From contig JAAXIB010000017.1 of the NCBI GenBank assembly GCA_012270585.1, positions 58,901 to 99,012 on the forward strand: a stretch of 40,112 nucleotides of DNA, given 5' to 3'. The position numbers were made by a program, and so were the translations under genes. This document shows, piece after piece, positions 16,686 through 24,856 of the stretch; the stretch's first letter is position 1, and each line of letters begins with the position of its first letter. The stretch comes from Nitrospirales bacterium. Its GTDB lineage: Bacteria > Nitrospirota > Nitrospiria > Nitrospirales > UBA8639. Below the pieces are notes generated by a model. It saw only the letters and a list, made by a program, of their open reading frames with translations. It was not told the DNA's origin and made no database searches.

Positions 16686-17954
16686 ATGGCGACTGAAACC
16701 GTGACTCTCGAAGGCCATATCATCGATTCGCTCATCCTGGCGAAGGTGCTCGACACGATTCTCCAGAGAAGCGGCACCTTCACCATCAACGAGATGCACG
16801 TCGGGGCCACGCGAGAGGACGCATCCTCGGCCGCGATCGCCGTGCATGCCGACTCCCCGCAACGGCTCGAGGCTATCCTGCACGCCATCCAACCGCATGG
16901 GGCCGTGGTCGAACACACCGCCGATTGCACGGTGGAACCTGCCCCGAAAGACGGCGTGTTGCCGGATTCGTTTTATGCGACCTCACACCTCCGGACGCAA
17001 ATCCGCCTCAATAACCAATGGCTCGACGTGGATGCGATTGAAATGGATGTCGCCATTCGCGTGACCCTGGATCCTCCGGCTGCCCGCACCGTTCCCATGG
17101 CCAACGTGAAAGCCGGTGACCTCATTGTCACGGGGCGAACCGGAGTGCGGGTGTTCCCGCTGGAACGACCTCAAGAGCGGGACGCGTTCGCCTTCATGGC
17201 CGCCGACGTGTCCTCGGAACGGCCGCATCATCCGATGATCGCGGACGTGGCCAAGCGCATGCGGATGATTCGCGACAACCGGCAACTGGCGCGCATCTCA
17301 GGCGAGACCGCCTGCGACCCCGACTCAGGCGACAAAGTGCTGTTCGTCGGTGGACCGGCCATCATCCATGCGGGAGGCCGGGAAGCCTTGTCGTGGTTGA
17401 TCGAGTCCGGCTTCATTCACGTCCTGTTTTGCGGAAACGCCCTGGCCGCGCACGATATGGAAGCCAGCCTGTTCGGCACGTCCTTGGGATACGGCCTGCG
17501 CGCCGGATGTACCGTCCCCCATGGGCATGAACATCACCTGCGCACCATCAACCGCGTCCGGAACGCCGGCAGCCTCAAACGCGCTGTGGAATCCGGGTTG
17601 ATCCGGGATGGGGTCATCGCCGCCTGCGTTCGCAAACACGTCGACATGGTGTTGGCGGGCAGTGTCCGCGACGACGGACCGCTCCCCGACGTCATCACGG
17701 ACACGAGACGCGCCCAAACGGCCATGCGCGCCGCCCTCCCGGGAGTCGGGTTGGCGTTACTGGTGGCGACAACGCTGCACGCCATCGCCACCGGGAACTG
17801 CCTGCCGGCGAAGGTTCCAACCGTATGCGTGGATATCAACCCGGCCGTTCCGACCAAGCTCAGCGACCGCGGCAGCTTCCAATCCATCGGCCTTGTGATG
17901 GATGCGGCTTCCTTCCTTCGACAATTGGCGCAAGCACTCGGCTGGCATGGCTAA
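16686..17954 (+). CDS. LOR/SDH-domain ornithine cyclodeaminase-like protein
   Basis: A 422-residue protein of the LOR/SDH (TIGR00300) family. The N-terminal 'VTLEGHIIDSLILAKVLDTIL...GGTFTINEMHVG'-type region (here RSGTFTINEMHVG) with 'REDASSAAIAV' is diagnostic. The C-terminal half has the nucleotide-binding and ligand segments 'VLFVGGPAIIHAGGREALSWLI', 'DMEASLFGTSLGYGL', 'HLRTINRVRNAGS' and 'VCVDINPAVPTKLSDRGS'. Homologues form the C-terminal domain of cyanobacterial AgrE/ArgZ, which turns ornithine into proline and ammonia, and occur alone in archaea. The following gene encodes the matching arginine dihydrolase and overlaps by 8 bases, supporting an arginine-to-proline route. ATG chosen at 16686. 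Confidence 0.85.
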   Translation: MATETVTLEGHIIDSLILAKVLDTILQRSGTFTINEMHVGATREDASSAAIAVHADSPQRLEAILHAIQPHGAVVEHTADCTVEPAPKDGVLPDSFYATSHLRTQIRLNNQWLDVDAIEMDVAIRVTLDPPAARTVPMANVKAGDLIVTGRTGVRVFPLERPQERDAFAFMAADVSSERPHHPMIADVAKRMRMIRDNRQLARISGETACDPDSGDKVLFVGGPAIIHAGGREALSWLIESGFIHVLFCGNALAAHDMEASLFGTSLGYGLRAGCTVPHGHEHHLRTINRVRNAGSLKRAVESGLIRDGVIAACVRKHVDMVLAGSVRDDGPLPDVITDTRRAQTAMRAALPGVGLALLVATTLHAIATGNCLPAKVPTVCVDINPAVPTKLSDRGSFQSIGLVMDAASFLRQLAQALGWHG

Positions 17955-18747
17955 CTTCCTGGTTTGCCCACCGGATCATTTCGGGATTCAGTACGAAATC
18001 AACCCCTGGATGCGTCTCTCCAATGCCGTTGACAAGGACGCGAGCCTTGCCCAATGGCGAACCCTCACCCGCGTACTGGAAGAAGACGTCGGCGCCAAAC
18101 TCGAACGGATGACGCCGGTTGCAGGCCTTCCCGACCTGGTGTTCACCGCCAATGCCGGCGTGCTGCATAACGGCACGGCCATCGTCAGCCGGTTCCGGCA
18201 TCCGGAACGACGGGGAGAAGAGGAACACTTTGCTCGGTGGTTCGGAGAACACGGGTATCGTGTGATCCTCCTGGACAAGGAGTGTTATTTTGAAGGAGCG
18301 GGAGACGTACTGGGCTTCTCCGATACATGGTTCGGGGGGTATCGGCAACGCAGCGACATCAAAGCTCATCGCGTGTTAAGCGACGTCTACGGCAAAGAAA
18401 TATTGCCGCTGGAACTCGTCACGAGCCGTTTCTATCATCTGGACACCTGCTTCTGCCCGCTCAGCAACGGCGAATTGCTGTACTATCCGGCGGCGTTCGA
18501 CTCCTATGCCCAAGCCACAATCTCGGATCGGGTGGACGCACGACGACGCCTCGTCGTGCCCCATGCCGAAGCCGCGCGCTTTGCGTGCAACGCCGTGTGC
18601 GTCGGGCGTCACGTAGTGCTGCCTTCGGGATGTCCGGAAACCATGGCCATGCTCAAAGACCGCGGCTACACGCCCCACCCACTCGACCTGGATCAATTTC
18701 TCAAATCCGGCGGTGCCGCCAAATGCCTCACGCTTGCCTTGGAGTAG
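17947..18747 (+). CDS. ArgZ-like amidinotransferase-fold arginine dihydrolase
   Basis: A 266-residue guanidine-modifying enzyme (DDAH/ArgZ fold, pentein). Visible features are the N-terminal 'YEINPWM' (Asn19), 'LVFTANAGVL' (Asn69), 'FEGAGDVL' (Glu116), 'YHLDTCF' (His164) and the C-terminal 'GGAAKCLTL' (Cys260). The Glu, His and Cys have the order and spacing of the pentein catalytic triad, and the NPWM and FTANAG motifs are those of the arginine dihydrolase domain of cyanobacterial AgrE/ArgZ rather than of plain DDAH. Predicted reaction: arginine to ornithine, CO2 and two ammonia (inference). The ATG at 17947 lies within the end of the LOR/SDH gene. The activity could instead be DDAH or arginine deiminase. 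Confidence 0.8.
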   Translation: MANFLVCPPDHFGIQYEINPWMRLSNAVDKDASLAQWRTLTRVLEEDVGAKLERMTPVAGLPDLVFTANAGVLHNGTAIVSRFRHPERRGEEEHFARWFGEHGYRVILLDKECYFEGAGDVLGFSDTWFGGYRQRSDIKAHRVLSDVYGKEILPLELVTSRFYHLDTCFCPLSNGELLYYPAAFDSYAQATISDRVDARRRLVVPHAEAARFACNAVCVGRHVVLPSGCPETMAMLKDRGYTPHPLDLDQFLKSGGAAKCLTLALE

Positions 18748-18798
18748 CTGCTCGGCACACATGTGCAAAATTCCAGCAACTCCTTTAAGCTCCCGGGA

Positions 18799-19104
18799 AT
18801 GCCCCCCGAACCCTACTTCGAAATCGACCCTGACCCCGAAACCGCCAAACGCATTCGCAAAGAGCGGGACAAGGCCCGCGCACTCAAACGAACGCCCTGG
18901 TGGAAACAGCAACTCCACAAAGGGCGCTGCCACTATTGCGGCAACCCGTTTCCGCCGGATCAACTGTCCATGGACCACGTGGTGCCGCTGGCCCGCGGCG
19001 GCAAATCGACCAAGGGCAACACCGTCCCGTCGTGCCGAGAATGCAACCGCAAGAAAAAGCTGGAGACGCCGGTGGAGGCAGTGCTGAGAAAGCTGGCAAA
19101 ATAA
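18799..19104 (+). CDS. HNH endonuclease family protein
   Basis: A 101-residue protein. C44-x2-C47 ('GRCHYCGNPF') and C79-x2-C82 ('PSCRECNRKK') form the zinc pair of the McrA-like HNH fold, and 'MDHVVPLARGG' (D59, H60) followed by N74 gives the HNH active site. The first 35 residues are acidic then basic and may bind DNA. Such small HNH proteins occur both in phages and as chromosomal genes of unknown role. Base composition matches the GC-rich neighbours, unlike the module that follows. The ATG at 18799 is 51 bp after the ArgZ-like gene; a GTG at 18763 could add 12 residues. Confidence 0.8.
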   Translation: MPPEPYFEIDPDPETAKRIRKERDKARALKRTPWWKQQLHKGRCHYCGNPFPPDQLSMDHVVPLARGGKSTKGNTVPSCRECNRKKKLETPVEAVLRKLAK

Positions 19105-19129
19105 TGAATGGTCGGGTCACGGGGTAGCT

Positions 19130-19786
19130 TTAAACAAAAGCGGCTAAAAAATCGTTAAAACTTGTAATGTGCCCTGTGGTTTGTAATCTGATTTTTACCC
19201 GCTCGAAATATTTGTTGTGCAAAAGAGCATGGGGATTTCTTTTTGTATAAGTAAGATTTTTATATTTTTCGTTCAACAGTTTCCTTAAGTAATGCGCTGC
19301 AAATTGAGAACGGTTTAGGTTATCTGCTGGATAACCAGGCAGGAATTCAGGATCTTTTGTCAGTACGTCGAAATAGCCTCTATATTTGCGAAGATGAATG
19401 TCTTTCGGGTTTCTTGAAACTATGGTCTTATTACCAAGTGCCCAAGTTTCGAGACAAAAATGTTGAACGATTATTTTGTAATCAAGGTTTTTCCCGAGTG
19501 CTTTCACAACTTGTTCAATTTCCCGCCGTTTGTCTTTATACGACATTTCTTCTGAATCAATAGCTATTACAAGCCGGTCTAACTGCTCATTCGTAACAAC
19601 ATCCTCAACCCCAGCCTCAATTACTTCTATATAGTGAGGATAACCTCCTCCAGAATAAATTATCAGGTTATTGTGTTGTACTTCGTCGAGACTATTAACA
19701 ACGGTAAGACTCGGATTAACCAGCGGAACCCAATGCGCATAGACTTTTTTCTCTCCATGACCTTCAACGATCAAATACACATTCAT
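19130..19786 (-). CDS. TOPRIM-like protein paired with an ATPase
   Basis: A 218-residue protein. The opening 'MNVYLIVEGHGEKKVYAHW' (Glu8) matches the first TOPRIM motif (hhhVEGxxE) and 'DRLVIAIDSEEMSYKDKRREI' (Asp77, Glu79) the second, acidic motif. 'FCLETWALGNK' (Glu113) resembles the conserved E-x-W-x-L element of DUF4276/DUF4435-type TOPRIM proteins. These occur as nuclease or sensor partners of ABC/AAA-15 ATPases in phage-defence loci (known for the PARIS AriA/AriB and OLD-like systems). The gene starts within the ATPase stop (ATGA, 19783-19786), so it is translationally coupled. GC content is near 40%, far below the flanks. Family membership is inference; no match to a named defence system is claimed. 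Confidence 0.6.
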   Translation of the reverse strand: MNVYLIVEGHGEKKVYAHWVPLVNPSLTVVNSLDEVQHNNLIIYSGGGYPHYIEVIEAGVEDVVTNEQLDRLVIAIDSEEMSYKDKRREIEQVVKALGKNLDYKIIVQHFCLETWALGNKTIVSRNPKDIHLRKYRGYFDVLTKDPEFLPGYPADNLNRSQFAAHYLRKLLNEKYKNLTYTKRNPHALLHNKYFERVKIRLQTTGHITSFNDFLAAFV

Positions 19787-20919
19787 TGCAATTCATCGCC
19801 GGAATAAAAAGGATCGTTAATGAGTTGAACAAAAGCTTTTTGCTTTGATTTACCATACTTCTCTTCAAACTCCGCACCGCCTTTGATAGATACTTTTGAA
19901 CCATTCCTGTGAAAGACTCTCCACGTTTTCATGGGCATGCTGTTAATCAGGTAGGGGTGGTGAGTCGTAACAAGAAATTGAATGTCTGTCCCATGCGCTA
20001 CCAAAAATTCTGGCAGAAAATCAATAGCATTTATTCCAAGTGAGTTTTCATATTCATCGATTATATAAATTGAACCTTTTGGCAAAGTAATGATGTCGGT
20101 AATAATTAACAAAACTTTTTGCATTCCTGATGAAAGTTCATGCAATGGGATCTTCCTGTCTATCTTCTCTTCTTTGATAAGAAATACCGGAACCATTCCT
20201 GGCGTCTGAATACTAATATCAGGATTTTTGAGCATTTGAACGTCACATCCTTTAATAGAAGGAAAAACTCGTTCAAAGGTATCTACTGCTAATTTATAAT
20301 ATTGAGGGAACTTTTCTTTAAGGAGAAACATTTTGGCACTTAGGGCGGGCTGTTGTTTCCATAAAGCAAGAATCCCGTCTTTTGATTTGGAAAGATTGAT
20401 CAATTCGTTCGACGCATCCTGTAAACTAAGTGCATCTTTTAAGCCCTCATCATGAAATTTTCTTATTTGTACTTTCGAGAAGGTTTCATAAAGAGGGACG
20501 ATTTTTTCCTCCTCTTTGAGAAGAGTGATTCCTGGCCTGTCATGCTGGAGTTTTGGAAGCTTAGTTCCACAGAAAACAAAGTTATCAGGTGATCGGTCAA
20601 TCAGATCCTCAAATGCCTCTTGAGAATCTAGGTGCCTACGCTTGACGAATTCTTTTTTGATTTGATTTTCACCGTCATTTTTTACACCGTCATATTCCCA
20701 TTGATATTCATATTCTTCAGTTTTTACAGTTAGCCTCCAATATCCAGGCCTAAATGGTTGACCATGTACAATAGAACTCGAAACGTTAAAAATTGTATTG
20801 AGGTATCTGGTTTTACCAGATCCGGAGGCACCGACAATCAGGTTTACCTTATTCAACTCAGTTTCTTCAAAATCCCAATCTTCAAATTGTCGGCCATGGT
20901 AATAATATGAAGAAATCAT
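19783..20919 (-). CDS. ABC-type (AAA-15/21) ATPase, candidate defence module
   Basis: A 378-residue SMC/ABC-like ATPase. Walker A is GASGSGKT (residues 30-37), the signature LSSGMQK (262-268), Walker B IYIIDEYE (284-291, Asp288/Glu289) and the switch TTHHPYL (318-324). A helical insertion of about 200 residues separates the halves. This is the layout of OLD/RecF-like overcoming-lysogenisation and toxin-type ATPases rather than of transporters. The gene is markedly AT-rich compared with neighbours, indicating horizontal acquisition. A GGAG precedes the ATG at 20919. The overlapping downstream gene encodes a TOPRIM-like protein, giving a two-gene ATPase-nuclease-like unit. Confidence 0.8.
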   Translation of the reverse strand: MISSYYYHGRQFEDWDFEETELNKVNLIVGASGSGKTRYLNTIFNVSSSIVHGQPFRPGYWRLTVKTEEYEYQWEYDGVKNDGENQIKKEFVKRRHLDSQEAFEDLIDRSPDNFVFCGTKLPKLQHDRPGITLLKEEEKIVPLYETFSKVQIRKFHDEGLKDALSLQDASNELINLSKSKDGILALWKQQPALSAKMFLLKEKFPQYYKLAVDTFERVFPSIKGCDVQMLKNPDISIQTPGMVPVFLIKEEKIDRKIPLHELSSGMQKVLLIITDIITLPKGSIYIIDEYENSLGINAIDFLPEFLVAHGTDIQFLVTTHHPYLINSMPMKTWRVFHRNGSKVSIKGGAEFEEKYGKSKQKAFVQLINDPFYSGDELQ

Positions 20920-20937
20920 GATTTTTTCTCCGAAACC

Positions 20938-21051
20938 TCAGCAAAACCTACACCAAGAAATGAAAAGTTGAATGCTGCGCTGGAGGCACTGAGGTATCCG
21001 CAGTATATGCTGCTGAAATTTCCTTCGCAATAAACTCATTCCATCAGCCAT
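20938..21051 (-). CDS. Possible short leader ORF before the ATPase gene
   Basis: A 37-codon reading frame (MADGMSLLRRKFQQHILRIP...) with AGAGGAAA well placed before its ATG at 21051, ending 18 bases before the ATPase start. It is basic, with a Cys-containing aromatic end (SWCRFC). It has no recognisable family and could be a leader peptide, a small module component or chance. It starts 14 bases after the lipoprotein stop at 21065, so read-through from that gene is likely. Confidence 0.25.
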   Translation of the reverse strand: MADGMSLLRRKFQQHILRIPQCLQRSIQLFISWCRFC

Positions 21052-21064
21052 TACGTTTCCTCTT

Positions 21065-21307
21065 TTATTGAGGAGCCTCAGTTTTCTCCAATTGCTCCAA
21101 CCGCGCCTTCGCTTTCTTTGCCCATTCCGAGTCGGGACGTTCCTGAATGATTCGTTGATACAATTCCCTGGCGTGGGCAACGTTCGTCTGCCGTTCCTCG
21201 AACTGCGCCGTTTCAAAGAGGCTTTCCGGACTCTCTCCGCCACAACCGACGATCAGACACAAGGCGAGAACCCCGCCTGAGAAAAATAGCGTTCTTTTGC
21301 TATGGAC
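21065..21307 (-). CDS. Small TPR-like lipoprotein
   Basis: An 80-residue protein with a lipoprotein signal 'VHSKRTLFFSGGVLALCLIVGC' (lipobox IVGC) and a C-terminal helix pair 'VAHARELYQRIIQERPDSEWAKKAKARLEQL', a single tetratricopeptide-like unit of the type seen in BamD/YbgF-like proteins. The start is the GTG at 21307, because TGGAGGA lies seven bases upstream; an in-frame ATG at 21346 has no ribosome-binding site and would put 13 residues before the signal peptide. Confidence 0.75.
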   Translation of the reverse strand, partial: VHSKRTLFFSGGVLALCLIVGCGGESPESLFETAQFEERQTNVAHARELYQRIIQERPDSEWAKKAKARLEQLEKTEAPQ

Positions 21308-21416
21308 CACGGAAAATCCTCCAGAGGAGTGTCTGTTCAAAAGCATGGTCTAAAGAATCGAAGCCGGAATCAGGCAGGCAAGTTGGTCAAGGCCTCTTCA
21401 ACTTCGCTATTTACCC

Positions 21417-22103
21417 TCACCGTCGCATGAGCATGATCCACCGCCAGATGTTCAACAGCCCGCCCAGCGACGCCGCCACGTAGGTCAGGGCGGCCGCCGT
21501 TAAAATCTTTCGAGCTCCCTCCATGTCTTTTGGCGGAATATACTGACCCTGATCGAGAATCGGCAGGGCCCGGCGAAAGCTGGCATCCCATTCCACGGGT
21601 AAGGTCACGAGATGCACCAACGCCCCCAGCGACATCACGGCAAGCCCCGCCAGCAACACCAACAAGCCGCCGGCCGGTGAGCGGGTCAACCCGGCGACGA
21701 TGGGAATACCGAGCATGACAAAGGATCCGGCTTTTTCCGCGCCCTGCGCCAACCGGATGAGTTTTGTGCGTTCGTGCAACGGCCCGTACCCGGTTCGATC
21801 CTGAATGGCGTGTCCCACCTCATGCGCCGCGACCGTCACCGCGGTCAACGACTTGCCGTTATAGTGATCCGGGAGCAACCGGACGACTTTGGCCTGCGGG
21901 TCATAGTGGTCGCCGAGTTCCGTGGTCTCGATCTGCACGTGCGACATCTCGAACCGATCGAGCAAATGCCGGGCCAGTTCACCGCCCGTCCCGGCGTAGT
22001 CCTCACGATGACCGCGATATTTGTTGAAGACCCATCTGGTCCACAACTGCGGTCCGAGCAACACGGCCATGATCAGGAGTAACAGAAGAACGCCTCGTAT
22101 CAT
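21417..22103 (-). CDS. YugP-like zinc metallopeptidase
   Basis: A 228-residue membrane protease of the neutral zinc peptidase (PF04298, YugP) family. There is an N-terminal membrane helix (residues 4-20), the zinc motif HEVGH (His94, Glu95, His98) in 'TVAAHEVGHAIQDRTGY', then two hydrophobic segments ('FVMLGIPIVAGL', 'GLLVLLAGLAVMSLGALVHLVTLPVEWDAS'). The late 'PVEWDASFRRAL' is typical for the family. The substrate is unknown. The ATG at 22103 directly follows a GGGAGAGGG-family repeat, whose GTGAGGGGGA provides the ribosome-binding site. Confidence 0.9.
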   Translation of the reverse strand: MIRGVLLLLLIMAVLLGPQLWTRWVFNKYRGHREDYAGTGGELARHLLDRFEMSHVQIETTELGDHYDPQAKVVRLLPDHYNGKSLTAVTVAAHEVGHAIQDRTGYGPLHERTKLIRLAQGAEKAGSFVMLGIPIVAGLTRSPAGGLLVLLAGLAVMSLGALVHLVTLPVEWDASFRRALPILDQGQYIPPKDMEGARKILTAAALTYVAASLGGLLNIWRWIMLMRR

Positions 22104-22106
22104 CGT

Positions 22107-22170
22107 CCCCCTCACCCTGCCCTCTCCCACGTGGGGAGAGGGTTCTCTAAGGCTATTTCCGCATCAATGG
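22107..22170. repeat. GGGAGAGGG-type repeat, near-identical to 205-265
   Basis: CCCTCACCCTGCCCTCTCCCACGTGGGGAGAGGGTTCTC-aAGGC...ATCAATGG. It shares both the dyad and the GTTCTC/AAGGC/ATCAATG tail with 205-265. It lies between the SelO and metallopeptidase genes and forms the leader of the latter. Confidence 0.8.
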
Positions 22171-22193
22171 TAGAACAAGGACGAGTCCCGGAG

Positions 22194-23663
22194 CTACGAC
22201 GAGCAACTCACCACGATCTGCTTGCCCCAATCCGGCGGCGGGGCGGCATACTCGTGCATCTCGGGTTGGTCGTCGAACGGGCGGCACAGCAGTTCCCGCA
22301 GGCGGTCGATCTCGGAATAATCCCGGTGCCGGGTCGCCCGTTCGATCGCCATCTGGACAAGATAATTCCTCAACACGTATTTGGGATTGCAGGCGTCCAT
22401 GCGCGTCTTGCGTTCGGCGTCCACGCTATGCTCGGCTTTGAGCCGGGCGCGATACCGGTCCGCCCACCAGTCGAATCCTTCCCGATCGAGGAACTGATCC
22501 CGCAGATGCCCGTTTGCCGAGGGGTCGTCCTGGTTGAAGGACCCGAGCGCCCGAAAGAAATTCGTATAGTCCACGTGGTGGCCGTGCAGGAGTGCGAGCA
22601 AATCGCGCCGGAGCTTGTCGTCGCCTTCGCGGGCTTCTTTCAGTCCCAACTTGGCTTGCATCAAATCCGTATAGGTCTGCTGCATGGTCGCTTCATAGAT
22701 TTCGGGAGCCCCAAGGACGTCGGCTTCCTCCACCAGGGGAGAAAGTGCCTGGGCAATCGCACGGACGTTCCAATAGCCGACGTCGGGCTGGTTCTGAAAC
22801 GAGTACCGGCCATGCCGGTCTGAATGATTGGGAATAAACCCCGGGTTGAAATCATCCATGAAGCCATACGGCCCATAGTCGAGGGTCAGGCCAAGGATCG
22901 ACATGTTGTCGGTATTCATGACCCCGTGCGCCCAGCCCACGGCCTGCCATTGGGCAATCAGCCGGCCCGTCCGTTCGGCCACCTCACGCAGGAGTCGCGC
23001 GTAGGGCTCCGGGCCGTCGACCAGATGCGGAAAATGCCCGGCCAGCACGTAATCGGCCAAGGTCTTGAGGTACTCGTACTGACGACGATAAAAGAAGACT
23101 TCAAACGTCCCGAACCGGACGTGGCTCGGGGCCATGCGCACGAGCATCGCGCCGGTCTCCACGCTTTCCCGAAGCACGGCTTCATCGCTGCCGATGAGAC
23201 ACAAGGAGCGGGTCGTCGGGATGCCCAAGCCGTGCATGGCCTCACCGCACAGGTACTCCCGGATCGTCGAACGAAGCACCGCCCGGCCATCGCCGTCCCG
23301 TGAAAAGCGCGTCAGCCCCGCACCCTTCAGATGCAGGTCCCATTTCTCGCCACGGCCATTACGCACTTCGCCCAACAGAATCGCCCGGCCATCCCCAAGC
23401 GGCGACACGTAGTGACCAAACTGGTGGCCCGCATACAGCATGGCAATGGGCGCACTCCCCGGCAGGAGGAGTTTGCCGCCCATGGCCTCATGGAACTCCG
23501 GGCGCTTGGCCTCATCCGGGTCCAAATCGATCAAGGCCGCGGCCTGAGGATTGAAACTGACCAAGTGCGACGTTTCAAACCCCGTGGGCATCACCCGTTC
23601 AAAGAAGACCTCGGGCAGGCGGGCATAGGTGTTGTCAAAGGGCAACGTTTCGAGTTTCCTCAT
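22194..23663 (-). CDS. selO: Protein adenylyltransferase SelO (YdiU)
   Basis: A 489-residue pseudokinase-fold enzyme that transfers AMP from ATP to protein Ser/Thr/Tyr. Family marks seen: 'FDNTYARLP' at the start, 'YAGHQFGHYVSPLGDGRAILLGE' (about residues 77-99), 'HLKGAGLTRFSRDGDGRAVLRSTIREYL', 'GEAMHGLGIPTTRSL' and 'HGVMNTDNMSILGLTLDYGPYGFMD' (catalytic and metal-binding Asn/Asp region). The C-terminus ends VVSCSS: Cys stands where vertebrate SELENOO has selenocysteine, as usual in bacteria. Known function is in redox/oxidative stress. The start ATG at 23663 is preceded by GGAAGAT. No operon partner is obvious. Confidence 0.95.
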   Translation of the reverse strand: MRKLETLPFDNTYARLPEVFFERVMPTGFETSHLVSFNPQAAALIDLDPDEAKRPEFHEAMGGKLLLPGSAPIAMLYAGHQFGHYVSPLGDGRAILLGEVRNGRGEKWDLHLKGAGLTRFSRDGDGRAVLRSTIREYLCGEAMHGLGIPTTRSLCLIGSDEAVLRESVETGAMLVRMAPSHVRFGTFEVFFYRRQYEYLKTLADYVLAGHFPHLVDGPEPYARLLREVAERTGRLIAQWQAVGWAHGVMNTDNMSILGLTLDYGPYGFMDDFNPGFIPNHSDRHGRYSFQNQPDVGYWNVRAIAQALSPLVEEADVLGAPEIYEATMQQTYTDLMQAKLGLKEAREGDDKLRRDLLALLHGHHVDYTNFFRALGSFNQDDPSANGHLRDQFLDREGFDWWADRYRARLKAEHSVDAERKTRMDACNPKYVLRNYLVQMAIERATRHRDYSEIDRLRELLCRPFDDQPEMHEYAAPPPDWGKQIVVSCSS

Positions 23664-23765
23664 CAGTCTATTATCTTCCAGGCTGACCCCTGCCGCAACC
23701 CGGCTTGCAGGCGGATAGAAAACGTCCGTTTCGACAATGTCTCAAGGTGGAGCGGTCAATCGAAG

Positions 23766-24758
23766 CTAAGGTGACTCGTTCGGTTTTGCCCGGCGCCAGA
23801 TGCTCGCCAACAGGGGCCCGGTCACGTTGTGCCAGATACTGAAGACGGCGCCGGGCACGGCAGCCACCGGGCCAAAATGGGCCACGGCCAAGGCGACGGC
23901 CAGCCCGGAATTCTGCATGCCCACTTCGAGGGCCACGGTCCGGCAGCGGCGAAGCGGGACCTTCCGCAGTCGAGACCCCCAATACCCGAGCGTCAAACCC
24001 AACGCGTTATGTATGAACACGGCCAGCACGACCGGACCCGCTACGTGGCGTTGGCCATGATTCAAACCGACGATCACCCCGATGATCCACGCGATGATGA
24101 ACATCGACACGAGCGGCAGCACGCCTTCAAAAAACCAGGGACCCGGTTGCCACACCCGGCGAAGGAGCACGCCCGCCACCACCGGCAACAGCACGATCTT
24201 CATAACCGTCCAGAAGAGCGGGAGCGGATCAATCGCCAACCACGTAGAGGCGAGCAGCCAAATCCACAAGGGCGTCAAAAGCGGGCTGAGCAACGTCGAG
24301 ACCGTCGTCATGCCCACGGATAACGCCACGTCGCCTCGCGCGAGGTAGGCCACCACGTTCGAGGCCGTCCCTCCGGGGCACGCCCCGACCAGAATGAGGC
24401 CGAGCGCCAACAATTCCGGCAGGCCCAGGAACATCGCAATACCCCACGCGCCAAGCGGCATCACCACGTACTGCAAGGCCACGCCCAGCAGCAACGTTCG
24501 GCCTCCATGGCGAAGAGCGAGGACGTCCCGATGCGTCAGTGTCAATCCCATCCCGAGCATCACGGCGGCCAACGCTTCGGGAATCCAGATGTTCCCGGAG
24601 GCGGCGGGACCCGGCATGAACCAGCCCCATGCGGCTCCGAGCACGACCCACACGAGAAACCCGTCCTGAAACAGCCTCAGCCAGGACGCAATGCCGCTCG
24701 CCGGACCATCGTTCGCCGAATGCGGCTTCCCATTCGGTTGTTTCGCGCAATCATCCAT
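23766..24758 (-). CDS. Bile acid:sodium symporter (BASS) family transporter
   Basis: A 330-residue membrane protein with about nine or ten hydrophobic segments. The family core is visible: 'ALAAVMLGMGLTL' (TM2), 'GLILVGACPGGTASNVVAYLARGDVALSVGMTTVSTLLSPLLTPLW' (the crossover region with G-x-x-S/T-N-x-x) and 'ALEVGMQNSGLAVALA' (the second crossover, E-x-G-x-Q-N). Such proteins take up organic anions with Na+; the substrate here is unknown. The ATG at 24758 is used since upstream reading is basic and non-conserved. Confidence 0.92.
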   Translation of the reverse strand: MDDCAKQPNGKPHSANDGPASGIASWLRLFQDGFLVWVVLGAAWGWFMPGPAASGNIWIPEALAAVMLGMGLTLTHRDVLALRHGGRTLLLGVALQYVVMPLGAWGIAMFLGLPELLALGLILVGACPGGTASNVVAYLARGDVALSVGMTTVSTLLSPLLTPLWIWLLASTWLAIDPLPLFWTVMKIVLLPVVAGVLLRRVWQPGPWFFEGVLPLVSMFIIAWIIGVIVGLNHGQRHVAGPVVLAVFIHNALGLTLGYWGSRLRKVPLRRCRTVALEVGMQNSGLAVALAVAHFGPVAAVPGAVFSIWHNVTGPLLASIWRRAKPNESP

Positions 24759-24856
24759 CGGATGGGTATTGTGGCAAATCTTCCGGAGCGAGGGCCACCT
24801 CTTTTTACAAGGTCGGTGTCTCCACGATCGTTCGTGAAGGGGACGAGTCCGTTTCA

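Noticed and set aside
18799-19104. HNH endonuclease as a third member of the ATPase/TOPRIM module
   Set aside because: It is on the opposite strand and has the GC-rich composition of the host genes, so it was probably not acquired with the pair.
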